Source: Promineifilum sp. (GTDB taxonomy: Bacteria; Chloroflexota; Anaerolineae; Promineifilales; Promineifilaceae). From it: a DNA stretch of 48,605 nt. The notes under the pieces are model-generated. The model worked only from the letters and a program-made list of their open reading frames with translations. It was not told the origin of the DNA and ran no database searches. The stretch covers positions 1 through 48,605 of the forward strand of contig JAGOZU010000015.1 of NCBI GenBank assembly GCA_018058545.1, written 5' to 3'. Of the stretch, positions 24,312 through 33,758 are shown piece by piece. Position numbers and translations under genes: made by a program. Positions within the stretch are counted from its first letter, which is position 1. Each line of letters begins with the position of its first letter.

Positions 24312-25805
24312 TTAACCGGAGAAAAAGGCTGCGGCTGCTTGTCGGGTCAGCTCAAAGGCCGAATTGGCGCTGACGCCGAGATAGATAATGATGATCGACG
24401 AGATAGCCAGGCCGAGCTTGGCGGCGCGCGAGACGGGAATGGCTACGTCATCCTCTTCCGAATTGTACAGATACATGTACTTGATGACCGACAGGTAGTA
24501 GTAGAGGCCCACGAAAGCGTTGAGAATGGCGATGAGAGCCAGCCACCACAGCCCCACGTCGATTGCCGCCTTGAAGATGAAGAACTTGCCGAAAAAGCCG
24601 GCCGTGGGCGGGATGCCGCTGAGGGACAGGAGGGCCACCAGCATGATCAGCGCCAGGAACGGCGAGCGGCGATTGAGGCCGTAGAAGTCCTTCATATCGT
24701 CGGATTTGGTCGCGTTGCTGACGATGACGATGACGCCGAAGGCGGCGATGTTGGTGAAGATGTACATCAGCAAGTAGAACATCGTCGCGCCGGAACCATC
24801 CTGCGACAGGGAGACGAGGCCGACCAGAGCGTAACCGGCCTGGGCGATGCTGGAATAGGCCAGCATGCGCTTGAGGTTGTTCTGGAAGATGGCGACGAAG
24901 TTGCCAAAGGTCATGGTGATGATGCTCATCGCCACCAGCATGGCCCACCACTCGGCCGTCGACTGGGCCGGGCCAAGCACCCCGGCCATGAAGACGCGCA
25001 GGAAGACGGCGAATCCCGCCGCTTTGGAGGCGGTGGACAGGAAGCCGGTGAAAGGCGTCGGCGAGCCTTCGTACACGTCGGGCGTCCAGAAGTGATAGGG
25101 GACGAGCGACGTCTTGAACGCGAAGCCCACGGTGACCATCACCGCCGCCAGCAGCAACAGGGGTTGAACAGCGGCGATTTGCTGCCCGCTGAACAGGTTG
25201 CCGATGACATAGATATTGGTCTGGCCGGTGATGCCATAGATCAGGCTCATGCCGTAGAGCATGACGGCCGTGGTGAACGCGCCATAGATGAAATACTTCA
25301 TGCCCGCTTCGGACGAGCGCGTCTCGCCGCTGTAGAACCCGGCCAACAGATAGGACGAGATGCTGGCCGTCTCCAGGGCGACGTAGATCATGATCAGGTC
25401 GGCCGAGGCAGCCATGAGGCTGAAGCCGATCGTGGCCGTGATGAGCAGCGCGTAGTATTCGAGTTTTTGCAGCCGCGGCACGTCCATCGACAGCAATGCC
25501 GTCAGAGCCAGGGCGGAGAAGAACATGAGGCGGAAGACAAGCGTCACCAGGTCGTGACGCATCATGCCGCCCCAGATGACGCTCTCGCCCAGCCCCAGGG
25601 CAGCGTTGGGCTGGTCGAACAGCCAATAGAGGACGACGGTCAGCAGCAGCACCGCCACCGCACCCCAGGCCGTGAACATGCCGAGTTGGCGCCGGTTCGC
25701 CGGCTTGAACAGGCGCTCGTAGATCAGCACCGTGAACAGGATGACCAACAGGCCGATCTCCGGCGCGAGGGCCAATACCCACGAAAGGGTAATATTGGGA
25801 CTCAC
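24312..25805 (-). CDS. nuoN: NADH-quinone oxidoreductase subunit N
   Basis: A 497-residue antiporter-like subunit of the complex I membrane arm, with about 14 helices. The TMH5 Glu is in IMIYVALETASISSYL, the TMH7 Lys in FAFKTSLVPYHFWTPDVYEG and the TMH8 Lys in LSTASKAAGF, all present, so a working proton channel is expected. GTG start, preceded by GGGAGGTG; it begins directly after the TAA of the upstream nuoM paralogue. It is the last gene of the complex I operon, followed at once by the atp promoter. Confidence 0.93.
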   Translation of the reverse strand: MSPNITLSWVLALAPEIGLLVILFTVLIYERLFKPANRRQLGMFTAWGAVAVLLLTVVLYWLFDQPNAALGLGESVIWGGMMRHDLVTLVFRLMFFSALALTALLSMDVPRLQKLEYYALLITATIGFSLMAASADLIMIYVALETASISSYLLAGFYSGETRSSEAGMKYFIYGAFTTAVMLYGMSLIYGITGQTNIYVIGNLFSGQQIAAVQPLLLLAAVMVTVGFAFKTSLVPYHFWTPDVYEGSPTPFTGFLSTASKAAGFAVFLRVFMAGVLGPAQSTAEWWAMLVAMSIITMTFGNFVAIFQNNLKRMLAYSSIAQAGYALVGLVSLSQDGSGATMFYLLMYIFTNIAAFGVIVIVSNATKSDDMKDFYGLNRRSPFLALIMLVALLSLSGIPPTAGFFGKFFIFKAAIDVGLWWLALIAILNAFVGLYYYLSVIKYMYLYNSEEDDVAIPVSRAAKLGLAISSIIIIYLGVSANSAFELTRQAAAAFFSG

Positions 25806-27479
25806 TTATGCACCTCCCAGCCTGCTGAGGCCGGCCACCAGCCGGCCGACGTTGGCTGCGACGATTTCGATTACATGTTGCACGGCCGTGGCGGAGCCAC
25901 CGTGGAATTGAGCCGCTTGCTGGGCTTCCTGCAGGCGGCCGACCACCGGTTCAACCCCCGATTCAACGATGGGGGCGATGACCGCCGGAACCAGGCCGAT
26001 GACGACCAGGATGACACAGAAAGAGACCAGAACCACCTTGTCGATGGCCAGCAGCGGCCGCATATCGTGCCACTTGTCGCCATCGTATTCGCCAAAGAAC
26101 ACGGCATGGATGGCGCGCAGGATGTAGGCCGCGGTGATGATGATGCCCAGGGCCGACAGAATGGCCGCCCAGGCGTAGAAGTTCGACGGATTCAGGCCGA
26201 ACGCGGCCGTCAGGTCGAGGGCGCGCCCTTCCCAGACTCCCAGAAAGATGGGAAACTCGGCCAAAAAGCCCGACAGACCCGGCATGCCCATGCCCACGAG
26301 ACCGGCAATGATGAACGCCACGACCGTCCAGGGCAGAGCCTGGCGCATGCCGCTGAGTTCATCCATGTTGCGGGTGTGGGCGCGGTCGTAGACCATGCCG
26401 ACGACGGCGAAGAAGAGAGCCGTCATGATGCCGTGGCTGACCATCTGGATGCCCGCGCCGGTGTAGCCGAGAAGCATCATGGAGGCGAAGCCCATCGAGA
26501 CAAGCCCCATATGGCTGACGCTGGAGTAGCCGATCATGTACTTGAGGTCTTTCTGCCTCATGGCGACGAACGCGCCGTAGATGACATTGACCAAGGTCAG
26601 TAGTAGAACGAAGGGCAGCCAGTAGACCGCGCCTTCGGGCAAAATCTGAATGCCGACGCGCATCGAGGCGTAGGCGCCCAGCTTCATCAGAACCCCGGCG
26701 TGGATCATGGAAACGGCCGTGGGCGCTGCCACGTGGCCGTCGGGCGACCAGTTGTGGAAGGGCCACAGGCCGGCCAACACGCCAAACCCGATGAAGAGCG
26801 GCATGAACCAGATGCGCTGAATCTCCCAGGGGAAGGTGGCCTCGGACCAGACGCGCAGGTCGAACGTCCGCAGCGCCTCACCGCCCTCGACCGGCGTGAA
26901 GTAAAGCACCAGGAAGGCGATCAGCGAGATGAAGCTGCCGATGAGCAGATAGAGGGTCAGCTTCATGGCGGCGTATTCGCGGCGTTCCTTCCAGCCCCAG
27001 ACGACGATCATGACGTACATGGGCAGCACGGCCAGCTCGTAGAAAAAGAAGAGCAGGAAGCCGTCGACGGCGACAAAGACGCCGTGGACGCCGGCCACCA
27101 GCAGCATGAAGAAGGCGTAGAACTCGCGCGGCCGATCTTCGATGCTCCAGGATATCAGGACGCCACCCAGGCCGACGATGGACGTCAGCAGCACCAGCGT
27201 GGCGCTGAGGCCGTCGACGCCGACGATATAGTTCAGCCCGATGCTGGGCACCCAGGGATGCTCCTCAACGAACCGAAGCGTATCGCGCCAGGCTGTGCCG
27301 GCGGGTGGCAAGCTTTGATACGTTGCCACATAGACATAGATCGACAGCACCAGGCCCAGGACCATGGCCGCCAGCCCCAACATTCGCGCATTTTCTCCGC
27401 GTTCTTTGGGCAACATCAGGATGATGAGCGCGAAGGCGATGGGCGACAGGGCGATGATTGACAGATACGGGAATTCCAT
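25806..27479 (-). CDS. nuoM: NuoM paralogue 2, lacking the conserved TMH7 lysine
   Basis: A 557-residue antiporter-like subunit, about 40 residues longer than its neighbour. It keeps the TMH5 Glu (E148 in FFFYELAVLPMY), the TMH8 Lys (K266 in GVLMKLGAY) and the TMH12 Glu (SGFLAEFPIF). At the position of the essential TMH7 Lys it reads GFGVLAGLWPFHNWSPDGH, with Leu235 where the other NuoM has Lys236 in FAIKIPIWPFHTWLPDAH. No other lysine lies in that helix. The last ~60 residues are an extra amphipathic tail. It may be a pump with altered coupling or a structural spacer; both NuoM copies are intact and in the same operon, so neither looks like a pseudogene. Confidence 0.88.
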   Translation of the reverse strand: MEFPYLSIIALSPIAFALIILMLPKERGENARMLGLAAMVLGLVLSIYVYVATYQSLPPAGTAWRDTLRFVEEHPWVPSIGLNYIVGVDGLSATLVLLTSIVGLGGVLISWSIEDRPREFYAFFMLLVAGVHGVFVAVDGFLLFFFYELAVLPMYVMIVVWGWKERREYAAMKLTLYLLIGSFISLIAFLVLYFTPVEGGEALRTFDLRVWSEATFPWEIQRIWFMPLFIGFGVLAGLWPFHNWSPDGHVAAPTAVSMIHAGVLMKLGAYASMRVGIQILPEGAVYWLPFVLLLTLVNVIYGAFVAMRQKDLKYMIGYSSVSHMGLVSMGFASMMLLGYTGAGIQMVSHGIMTALFFAVVGMVYDRAHTRNMDELSGMRQALPWTVVAFIIAGLVGMGMPGLSGFLAEFPIFLGVWEGRALDLTAAFGLNPSNFYAWAAILSALGIIITAAYILRAIHAVFFGEYDGDKWHDMRPLLAIDKVVLVSFCVILVVIGLVPAVIAPIVESGVEPVVGRLQEAQQAAQFHGGSATAVQHVIEIVAANVGRLVAGLSRLGGA

Positions 27480-27518
27480 AGCTTTATTCCGGTTCCAGTA
27501 GTGGGCGTACTCGTCCCG

Positions 27519-29063
27519 CTAACTGAAAAGTTTGGTTATCGTGTCATTGATCACAGCCAGAATCAGCTGTGGCCACACGCCCAAAGCGAGCATGAGGGCC
27601 ATCAGCGGCCAGATAACGAGATGTTCGCGGAACGTCATCTCCGTCAGTCCGGCCCATTGGGGCTTCATCGGCCCATGCAGAACCTCGCCGATAGCCTTGA
27701 GGATATAGGCGCCGGTCATGAGCAGGCCGATCATCGAGAGAGCCAGTTGGACTGTGAAGACGTTCCATGCGCCACGCACCACCAGATATTCGCTCACAAA
27801 GCCGTTGAGGCCGGGCAATCCCAGCGACGCGAAACTGGTGAAGATTAAAATCGCTCCGTAGATGGGCATCACCGTCCAGATGCCGCCATATTGCTTCAGG
27901 TCACGGGTATGGGTGCGGCCGTAGATGACACCGACCAGGAAGAACATGCCCGCCGAAGAAAGGCCGTGGTTGAACATCTGCAGGACTGCGCCGTTGGTAG
28001 CGATGATGGCGTCGTAGTTCAGTCCGGCGGAGTTACCCTGGCGGCCGTAGGCATAAGCCATGACAGCCAGCCCCAGCACGACGAAACCCATATGGTTGAC
28101 GGATGAGTAGGCCACCAGCCGCTTGAAGTCCCACTGGCCGAAGGCGGCATACGCGCCCAGGACGATGCTGAGCATGCCGAGGGTGGCCAGGATTCCGGCC
28201 GTGGCCATGGCCTGAGCCGGGAACAGCGGGATGACGAGACGGATGAAGCCGTAAGCGCCCAGCTTGAGCAGCACGCCCGCCAGGAGCATCGAGCCACCCG
28301 TGGGGGCCTGGGTGTGGGCGTCGGGCAACCAGGTGTGGAAGGGCCAAATGGGAATCTTGATGGCGAAGGCGATGAGGAAGGCCCAGAAGGCGATCCCCTT
28401 GGCCAAATCGACGGATATGCCGAGCCGCGGCAGCATCCCGCCCGCGGGCAGATTGACCCAGGTGGTCATCAGCTCCACGATGTCGAACGTGCCCGTCGAA
28501 ATGCCGATCACCTGAATGGACAGGAGAAGGCCCAGGCTGCCGGCCATGGTGTAAATGATGAACTTGAACGAGGCATATTCGCGGTCCTTGCCGCCCCACA
28601 ACTTGATCAGGAAGTACATGGGCACCAGGCCGAACTCCCAGAAGATGAAGAAGATGATCAGGTCAAGCGAGGCGAACAGACCGAGCATGGACGCTTCCAT
28701 CAGCAGGAAGAGAAACATGAGGGTGCGCACGTTGTCTTCGATCTCGAAGGAGACCAGAATGGCCGCCGGGGTCAGGATGACCGTCAGCAGCAGCATCGAC
28801 AGACTGATGCCGTCCACGCCGATGTGGAAGCTGGAGCCGATCGCCGGAAACCAGGGGATGATGGTCTCGTACTGGATCCCGGGGTGCACGCGGTCATAGT
28901 TGAACCACATGATGAGCACCAGCGCCAGCGGAATGAGGCTGAAGATGAAGGCCAGCCGGCGAATGGTTAGCTTCGCGTCATCAGGCATGACGAACAGGAT
29001 GAGCGACGCGACCAACGGGAAAAGGATGGTCAGTATCAGAAGGTTATTGAGAATTGCGTCCAT
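27519..29063 (-). CDS. nuoM: NADH-quinone oxidoreductase subunit M (canonical copy)
   Basis: A 514-residue antiporter-like subunit with the full set of channel residues: E143 in FIFWEFGLVPMY, K236 in FAIKIPIWPFHTWLPDAH, Lys in GVLLKLGAYG and Glu in GFVSEYLVVRG. Length is normal for NuoM. It lies between nuoL and the second nuoM, with 39 and 33 bp spacers. It is the copy expected to pump protons in the usual way. Confidence 0.94.
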   Translation of the reverse strand: MDAILNNLLILTILFPLVASLILFVMPDDAKLTIRRLAFIFSLIPLALVLIMWFNYDRVHPGIQYETIIPWFPAIGSSFHIGVDGISLSMLLLTVILTPAAILVSFEIEDNVRTLMFLFLLMEASMLGLFASLDLIIFFIFWEFGLVPMYFLIKLWGGKDREYASFKFIIYTMAGSLGLLLSIQVIGISTGTFDIVELMTTWVNLPAGGMLPRLGISVDLAKGIAFWAFLIAFAIKIPIWPFHTWLPDAHTQAPTGGSMLLAGVLLKLGAYGFIRLVIPLFPAQAMATAGILATLGMLSIVLGAYAAFGQWDFKRLVAYSSVNHMGFVVLGLAVMAYAYGRQGNSAGLNYDAIIATNGAVLQMFNHGLSSAGMFFLVGVIYGRTHTRDLKQYGGIWTVMPIYGAILIFTSFASLGLPGLNGFVSEYLVVRGAWNVFTVQLALSMIGLLMTGAYILKAIGEVLHGPMKPQWAGLTEMTFREHLVIWPLMALMLALGVWPQLILAVINDTITKLFS

Positions 29064-29096
29064 AATCTAGTCGCCGATTCGGAATGGGGCGGGCCA

Positions 29097-31358
29097 TTAG
29101 AATATACTGGCCAACCATCCGCTGTTGATCAACAGGATAACAACCGCCAGCGCAGTGGCGATGAAAACCGATATCAGGGCGTATTCCTGCACCTTGCCGG
29201 TCTGCAGGAACCGGAACTCCTTGGCGAGGGAGAGGGTTTGATCCTTCACCCAGTCCACGCCGCCGCTGATGACCGTCTCCTCGAAGCGTTTCAGGTAGCC
29301 GCCGATCTTGTAGAAGGTGCGGGCCACCAGATGCAGGGTGCCATCGATGATGCCCTTGTCGATGAATTCATAGGCCACGCGCTCCGAGAACCAGACGGTC
29401 GGCTTGATGAAGACGCGATCATAGAGTTCATCCCATCCCCATTTGTTGCGCAGAAAGCCATGGATGGGGCCGAGGGTCTTGACCATCGGGTCTTCCTGCC
29501 CGGTTTGCAGCGGCCGTTTGACGTAGACCAGCCAGCCGAGCACCAGACCACCCAGCGCCACGACGAGCGACGTGATGAGCGGAACCCATGACCAGGGCAG
29601 CGATTCCAGTGTGTGCCCCACCAGGCCCAGCGCGTACAACTCTTCGATGAGATGATGATATTGCGCTGCGGCATAGTGATGGAAGAAGTTATAGAAGATA
29701 TTGTTCGTGCCCAGAAAGCGATCGGAGATGCCAGACCAGCCCGCGCCGACGGCAAAGATGGCCAGGATGACGAGCGGGAAGGTCATGAAGGGCGAGCTTT
29801 CTTCGGCATGTTCGGCCAGCGCGGTGCGCGGCTTGCCCAGGAAGGTCAGGCCTATCTGGCGCATGGTGTAGAATGCCGTCAGAAATGCGGCCAGAGCCAG
29901 CGTGACGAACACCACCAGGGCCAGCATCTTCTGGTCATGCGACCACTGGAACCAGGCGTCGGCGAAGATCTCGTCTTTCGACCAGAACCCGGCGGTGAGG
30001 AACGGGAACCCGGCCAGCGACAGGCCGCCGATCAGGAAGGTCCAGAAGGTGATGGGCATTTTGGAGCGCAACCCGCCCATATTGCGCATGTCTTGCGGGT
30101 CGAGATGATGGTCGTGGGCGTGGATCGCCCCGTGCTCCATGCCGTGGATGACCGATCCGGACGCCAGGAAGAGCAGCGCCTTGAAGAAGGCGTGGGTAAT
30201 CAGATGAAAGGCCGCGGCGACGTAAGCCCCCAGGCCGATGGCCGCGACCATGAAGCCCAACTGGGAGATGGTCGAATAGGCCAGGACAGCCTTGACATCA
30301 TATTGAGCCACAGCGATGGTGGCGGCCATGATGGCGGTGAACGCGCCGATCCCGGCGATGACCAGGCCGGTCCACGCCGTCCCCTCGATACTGACGGCGA
30401 TCATGGGGAAGATACGCAGGAGCATAAAGATGCCGGCGGAAACCATGGCGGCGGCATGGATGACGGCGCTGACGGGCGTCGGACCTTCCATCGCGTCGGG
30501 CAACCAGACATGCAGCGGCCATTGGGCCGATTTGCCGACGGTTCCGGTGAAGAGCATCAGGGTCATGATACCCAAGCCGCTGAAGCCGATCAGATGGATG
30601 ACGCGCTCGAAGTTCTCGGGCGTGAAGGCGTCGTTGAAGTTGAGCGTGCCGAAGGCCCACCACATAAAGACGATGCCCAGCAGCATGACGACGTCGGCCA
30701 CGCGCGTGGCCATGAAGGCTTTAATGGCCGCCTTGCGCGGCGGTATGCGCGGGATGGGCATGTCGGCCGGATCGGGATACTGGCGAGCATACCAGAAACC
30801 GATGAGCGAGTATGAGCAGAAGCCCATCAACTCCCAGCCGATGAATAACAGCAGCAGGTTGTCGGCCACGACGAGCAGTAGCATGGAACCGCCGAAGAGG
30901 CACATATAGGCGAAGAAACGGGCCAACAGCGGGTCTTCGGTCATGTCATGCTGTGGCTCGCCCTTGTGCATGCCCAGGCCATGCCCCCAGTTATGGTAGC
31001 CGACGCTGTAGATGAAGATCATCGTGACCGCCAGCGAAACCATCAACAGCATGATGGCGTCCAGCGGATCGATCGCGACACCTATCCGGAACCATTGGCC
31101 CTGGAAGAAGTCGCCCAGCGGCAACCAGTCAACGCCGCTGGAAATCTGGACGGGATGAGTATCCAGCTCATGGACGCCGCGCGTCAGGACATTGATGGCC
31201 ACGGTCCAGCTCATGATCAGCGAACTGATTATGGCCACCCAGGCCAGCATCCAGCTCAGCGTCCGGTTACGGTGGACGAAGAGGGCGATGAGAAAGAAGG
31301 CCAGAATCGGCATCGCCGGAATCAGCCAGGTCATTGTTTGGAGTGTCTGCTCGTTCAT
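29097..31358 (-). CDS. nuoL: NADH-quinone oxidoreductase subunit L with lengthened lateral-helix region
   Basis: A 753-residue distal antiporter-like subunit (E. coli NuoL is 613). Channel residues are present: Glu in LLLFIGWELMGFCSYSL and Lys in GTVGKSAQWPLHVWLPDAM. After the core, KWGWDELYDRVF leads into the lateral helix that braces the membrane arm. Here that region has an extra stretch of about 25-30 residues (roughly 680-712, YLKRFEETVISGGVDW and KDQTLSLAKEF) before the usual FLQTGKVQEYA and final anchor helix. A longer lateral helix would help span an additional NuoM subunit, and a second nuoM does lie in the operon. Confidence 0.93.
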   Translation of the reverse strand: MNEQTLQTMTWLIPAMPILAFFLIALFVHRNRTLSWMLAWVAIISSLIMSWTVAINVLTRGVHELDTHPVQISSGVDWLPLGDFFQGQWFRIGVAIDPLDAIMLLMVSLAVTMIFIYSVGYHNWGHGLGMHKGEPQHDMTEDPLLARFFAYMCLFGGSMLLLVVADNLLLLFIGWELMGFCSYSLIGFWYARQYPDPADMPIPRIPPRKAAIKAFMATRVADVVMLLGIVFMWWAFGTLNFNDAFTPENFERVIHLIGFSGLGIMTLMLFTGTVGKSAQWPLHVWLPDAMEGPTPVSAVIHAAAMVSAGIFMLLRIFPMIAVSIEGTAWTGLVIAGIGAFTAIMAATIAVAQYDVKAVLAYSTISQLGFMVAAIGLGAYVAAAFHLITHAFFKALLFLASGSVIHGMEHGAIHAHDHHLDPQDMRNMGGLRSKMPITFWTFLIGGLSLAGFPFLTAGFWSKDEIFADAWFQWSHDQKMLALVVFVTLALAAFLTAFYTMRQIGLTFLGKPRTALAEHAEESSPFMTFPLVILAIFAVGAGWSGISDRFLGTNNIFYNFFHHYAAAQYHHLIEELYALGLVGHTLESLPWSWVPLITSLVVALGGLVLGWLVYVKRPLQTGQEDPMVKTLGPIHGFLRNKWGWDELYDRVFIKPTVWFSERVAYEFIDKGIIDGTLHLVARTFYKIGGYLKRFEETVISGGVDWVKDQTLSLAKEFRFLQTGKVQEYALISVFIATALAVVILLINSGWLASIF

Positions 31359-31430
31359 AGGCAGGTCGCCATTGATAATCAGGAATCAGGAGAAATGGAT
31401 GTACTTAATTCCTGGTTCGTAATTTTCGAC

Positions 31431-31739
31431 TCAGTTCTTCAACAAATCCAGTTCGTCAGCGTTAATCGATTCACGATTGCGATAGACAGAGATAATCAGG
31501 GCCAGACCGGCGGCCGCCTCGGCCGCGGCCACGGTCAGGACGAAGATGGCCCAGACCAGACCCACCGAGCGATCCGGCGTCAGATAGCGCCAGAAGGCGA
31601 TCAGGTTTATGTTGACGGCATTGAGCATCAGTTCAATGCCCATCAGGATGACGATGGCGTTGCGACGAGCCAGCACACCGAACAAGCCGATGGAGAACAG
31701 CGCCGCGCTCAACAGCAGATACCAGGATAAGGGAATCAC
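31431..31739 (-). CDS. nuoK: NADH-quinone oxidoreductase subunit K
   Basis: A 102-residue subunit with three helices. The two conserved membrane glutamates of the E-channel/first pump are present: Glu in [18 protein letters not shown] and Glu in [14 protein letters not shown]. The GTG start overlaps the nuoJ stop by four bases (GTGA), giving translational coupling. Confidence 0.95.
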   Translation of the reverse strand: MIPLSWYLLLSAALFSIGLFGVLARRNAIVILMGIELMLNAVNINLIAFWRYLTPDRSVGLVWAIFVLTVAAAEAAAGLALIISVYRNRESINADELDLLKN

Positions 31740-32287
31740 AGGTTGTCCTCCTCGCCGCTGCGCGGCCAGGCGATAATGATGGAACCGACGAGCGCCGCCA
31801 ACAGCAGCACCGAAGCGACCTCAAATGGCAACACGTAGGCGTCGGCGCTGACAAAAGCGCGACCGAGACGGGCGACGCTGCTTTCCATGACGGCCGGATC
31901 AACCTGCTGCGTGGAGCTAAGCAGCGAGTCGGCGCCGGGAACCAGCGGGTAGAGCCGCGAGATGACGACAAACAGGATAGCCATGGTGATGAGCGTGGCG
32001 ACGAGAGCGGCGATCGCCTGCGCATTATAGGGTGATTCCTGCGTCTGCATCATGCGGCGAGTCATCATGACGGCAAAGATGATCAGGATGGAGATAGCCC
32101 CGATATAGACCAGAAGCTGGGCCATTCCCAAAAAGCCCGCCTCCAACAGGATGTATATTCCGGCCACACCCAGAAAAGAAGCCATCAGGGCCAGCGCCGC
32201 GTGAAACAGGTTGCGCAGCGTGACCACGGCGATGGCCGAGGTCAGGATGATGGCGGTCAGGATAAAAAAGATGATCTGCTGGCTCAT
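31736..32287 (-). CDS. nuoJ: NADH-quinone oxidoreductase subunit J
   Basis: A 183-residue membrane subunit with five helices. It has the conserved third helix with Tyr in [20 protein letters not shown], the pi-bulge region that helps couple quinone chemistry to pumping. The C-terminal helix ([16 protein letters not shown]) is complete. It lies 22 bp after nuoH. Confidence 0.93.
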   Translation of the reverse strand: MSQQIIFFILTAIILTSAIAVVTLRNLFHAALALMASFLGVAGIYILLEAGFLGMAQLLVYIGAISILIIFAVMMTRRMMQTQESPYNAQAIAALVATLITMAILFVVISRLYPLVPGADSLLSSTQQVDPAVMESSVARLGRAFVSADAYVLPFEVASVLLLAALVGSIIIAWPRSGEEDNL

Positions 32288-32309
32288 ACGTGCGCCTCAG
32301 TAATAGATA

Positions 32310-33665
32310 TCAGTGAATCGGCACCGTGATTGGCTCGCGGCCGCCAAGGGGCATATCCCCATGATCGGTCTGGACCGGCTCGCCGTGGCCCGAAGGAACG
32401 TGGCCTGCCGGACCATGGCCGGCGGGCGCATGATCGCCATGACCGGCCGAGGGCGGCGATGCGGCTCCGCTATTGGCAGTCGTCTTGTTCCGTTGGCCGT
32501 AGCGCCGCAGCGCCTCCAGCGTGGCAAAGCCCAGGCCCAGGTTGACGGCCAGATGAATGGCCATACGCATGAATTGGCCCGTGCCCTCGGGGATGAGTTT
32601 GTCCACGATGGCCACCAGGAAGATGAGCACCAGCGACAGCGGCACCAGGAATTTCCAGTTGTAGTCGAGGAGCTGGTCGACACGAATGCGGGGCAATGTG
32701 CCACGCACCCAGACGAAGACAAAATAGAGGATGAAAGTCTTGGTGAAGAAAGCTGTCAGCCCGATGAGGCGGCCGAAGGGATAGCCGCCCGCGCTGACCC
32801 AATTCTCCAGCCCAAAGAACCGATAGCCGCCCAGATAGAGCGTGACAAACAGGGCGGACATGAACAGCGTGCCCAGGAATTCGGCCAGGAAGAACATGCC
32901 GAACTTCATGCCGCTATATTCAATATGAAAGCCGGCGACGATCTCGGATTCAGCCTCAAGCAGGTCAAACGGCGTGCGTCCCGTCTCCGCCAGGGCCGAG
33001 ATGTAGAAGATCAGAGCCGATAGGGGCGCGTAGAGCAGGAACGGAATCGCCTGGGCATCGATGATACCCTTGGTCGACATCGTGCGAGCCAGGATGACCG
33101 GCACCAGCAGGGCCAGGAGCATGGGCACTTCGTAGCTGACCATCTGGGCGACGGCGCGAAAGGCGCCCAGCAGAGCGTATTTGTTGTTGGACCCCCAGCC
33201 GGCCAGCAAGAGCACCACGACCGAGAGCGAGCTGATGGCCATGATATAGAAGACACCGATGTTCAGGTCAACGCCGATGACGCCGGGGGCGAAGGGGATG
33301 ACGGCCCACACCAGCAAGGCGGCGATGACGGTCAGAAGTGGCGCAAGGTTGAAGGGAACCCAGTCGACGCCCGCGGGGTTGATCACTTCCTTGGAGAGCA
33401 GCTTGAGGACGTCGGCCACCGTCTGCAACAAGCCGTAGCGGCCGCCCACCCGATTGGGGCCGATGCGGTCCTGCATGCGGGCGATGAGCTTGCGCTCCAG
33501 CCAGATAAGGAAGATGACGATGAGCAAGCAGAAGGTGGAGAGCGCCACCACCGAGAGGATATCGATAAAAAGCTCCATCCCCGGGCCGGAGCCGAACGTC
33601 CGGCGCAAGTAATCGCCGAAACTCAGGGACAGAAGACTCCATAACAGGTCGAGAATGTTATTCAT
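32310..33665 (-). CDS. nuoH: NADH-quinone oxidoreductase subunit H with His/Gly-rich C-terminal tail
   Basis: A 451-residue subunit that forms the quinone-chamber end of the membrane arm; family members are usually 320-430 residues. The conserved charged loops are ERKLIARMQDRIGPNRVGG, AETGRTPFDLLEAESEIVAG and EYSGMKFGMFFLAEF. Residues about 393-451 are an added low-complexity tail with seven histidines (motif units AGHG and DHG), which the family does not need. It could bind metal or be a flexible spacer. The gene follows nuoA after a 93-bp gap that contains a large hairpin and none of the B, C, D or I genes that usually lie between A and H. Confidence 0.93.
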   Translation of the reverse strand: MNNILDLLWSLLSLSFGDYLRRTFGSGPGMELFIDILSVVALSTFCLLIVIFLIWLERKLIARMQDRIGPNRVGGRYGLLQTVADVLKLLSKEVINPAGVDWVPFNLAPLLTVIAALLVWAVIPFAPGVIGVDLNIGVFYIMAISSLSVVVLLLAGWGSNNKYALLGAFRAVAQMVSYEVPMLLALLVPVILARTMSTKGIIDAQAIPFLLYAPLSALIFYISALAETGRTPFDLLEAESEIVAGFHIEYSGMKFGMFFLAEFLGTLFMSALFVTLYLGGYRFFGLENWVSAGGYPFGRLIGLTAFFTKTFILYFVFVWVRGTLPRIRVDQLLDYNWKFLVPLSLVLIFLVAIVDKLIPEGTGQFMRMAIHLAVNLGLGFATLEALRRYGQRNKTTANSGAASPPSAGHGDHAPAGHGPAGHVPSGHGEPVQTDHGDMPLGGREPITVPIH

Positions 33666-33692
33666 AACGGTCGCGCCTTTATTCAGGTCGGG

Positions 33693-33731
33693 GGACAGTG
33701 AAGAACGGCCGACGGCCGTTCCCTGTGTTCC
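33693..33731. repeat. Large hairpin between nuoA and nuoH
   Basis: GAACGGCC-GAC-GGCCGTTC is a perfect eight-base stem (33703-33721), extended by imperfect pairing of ACAG with CTGT and G-runs with C-runs outside it. No T-run follows on the minus strand, so it is not an obvious terminator; an mRNA-processing or stability element is possible. Confidence 0.6.
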
Positions 33732-33758
33732 CTCCCTTTAATATCGTTTGGTGGGACG

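Noticed and set aside
24339-26603. A 754-codon open frame antisense to nuoN and nuoM2.
   Set aside because: His/Gln/Asp/Gly-rich with no hydrophobic core, the usual shadow of membrane-protein genes; both real genes lie on the minus strand.
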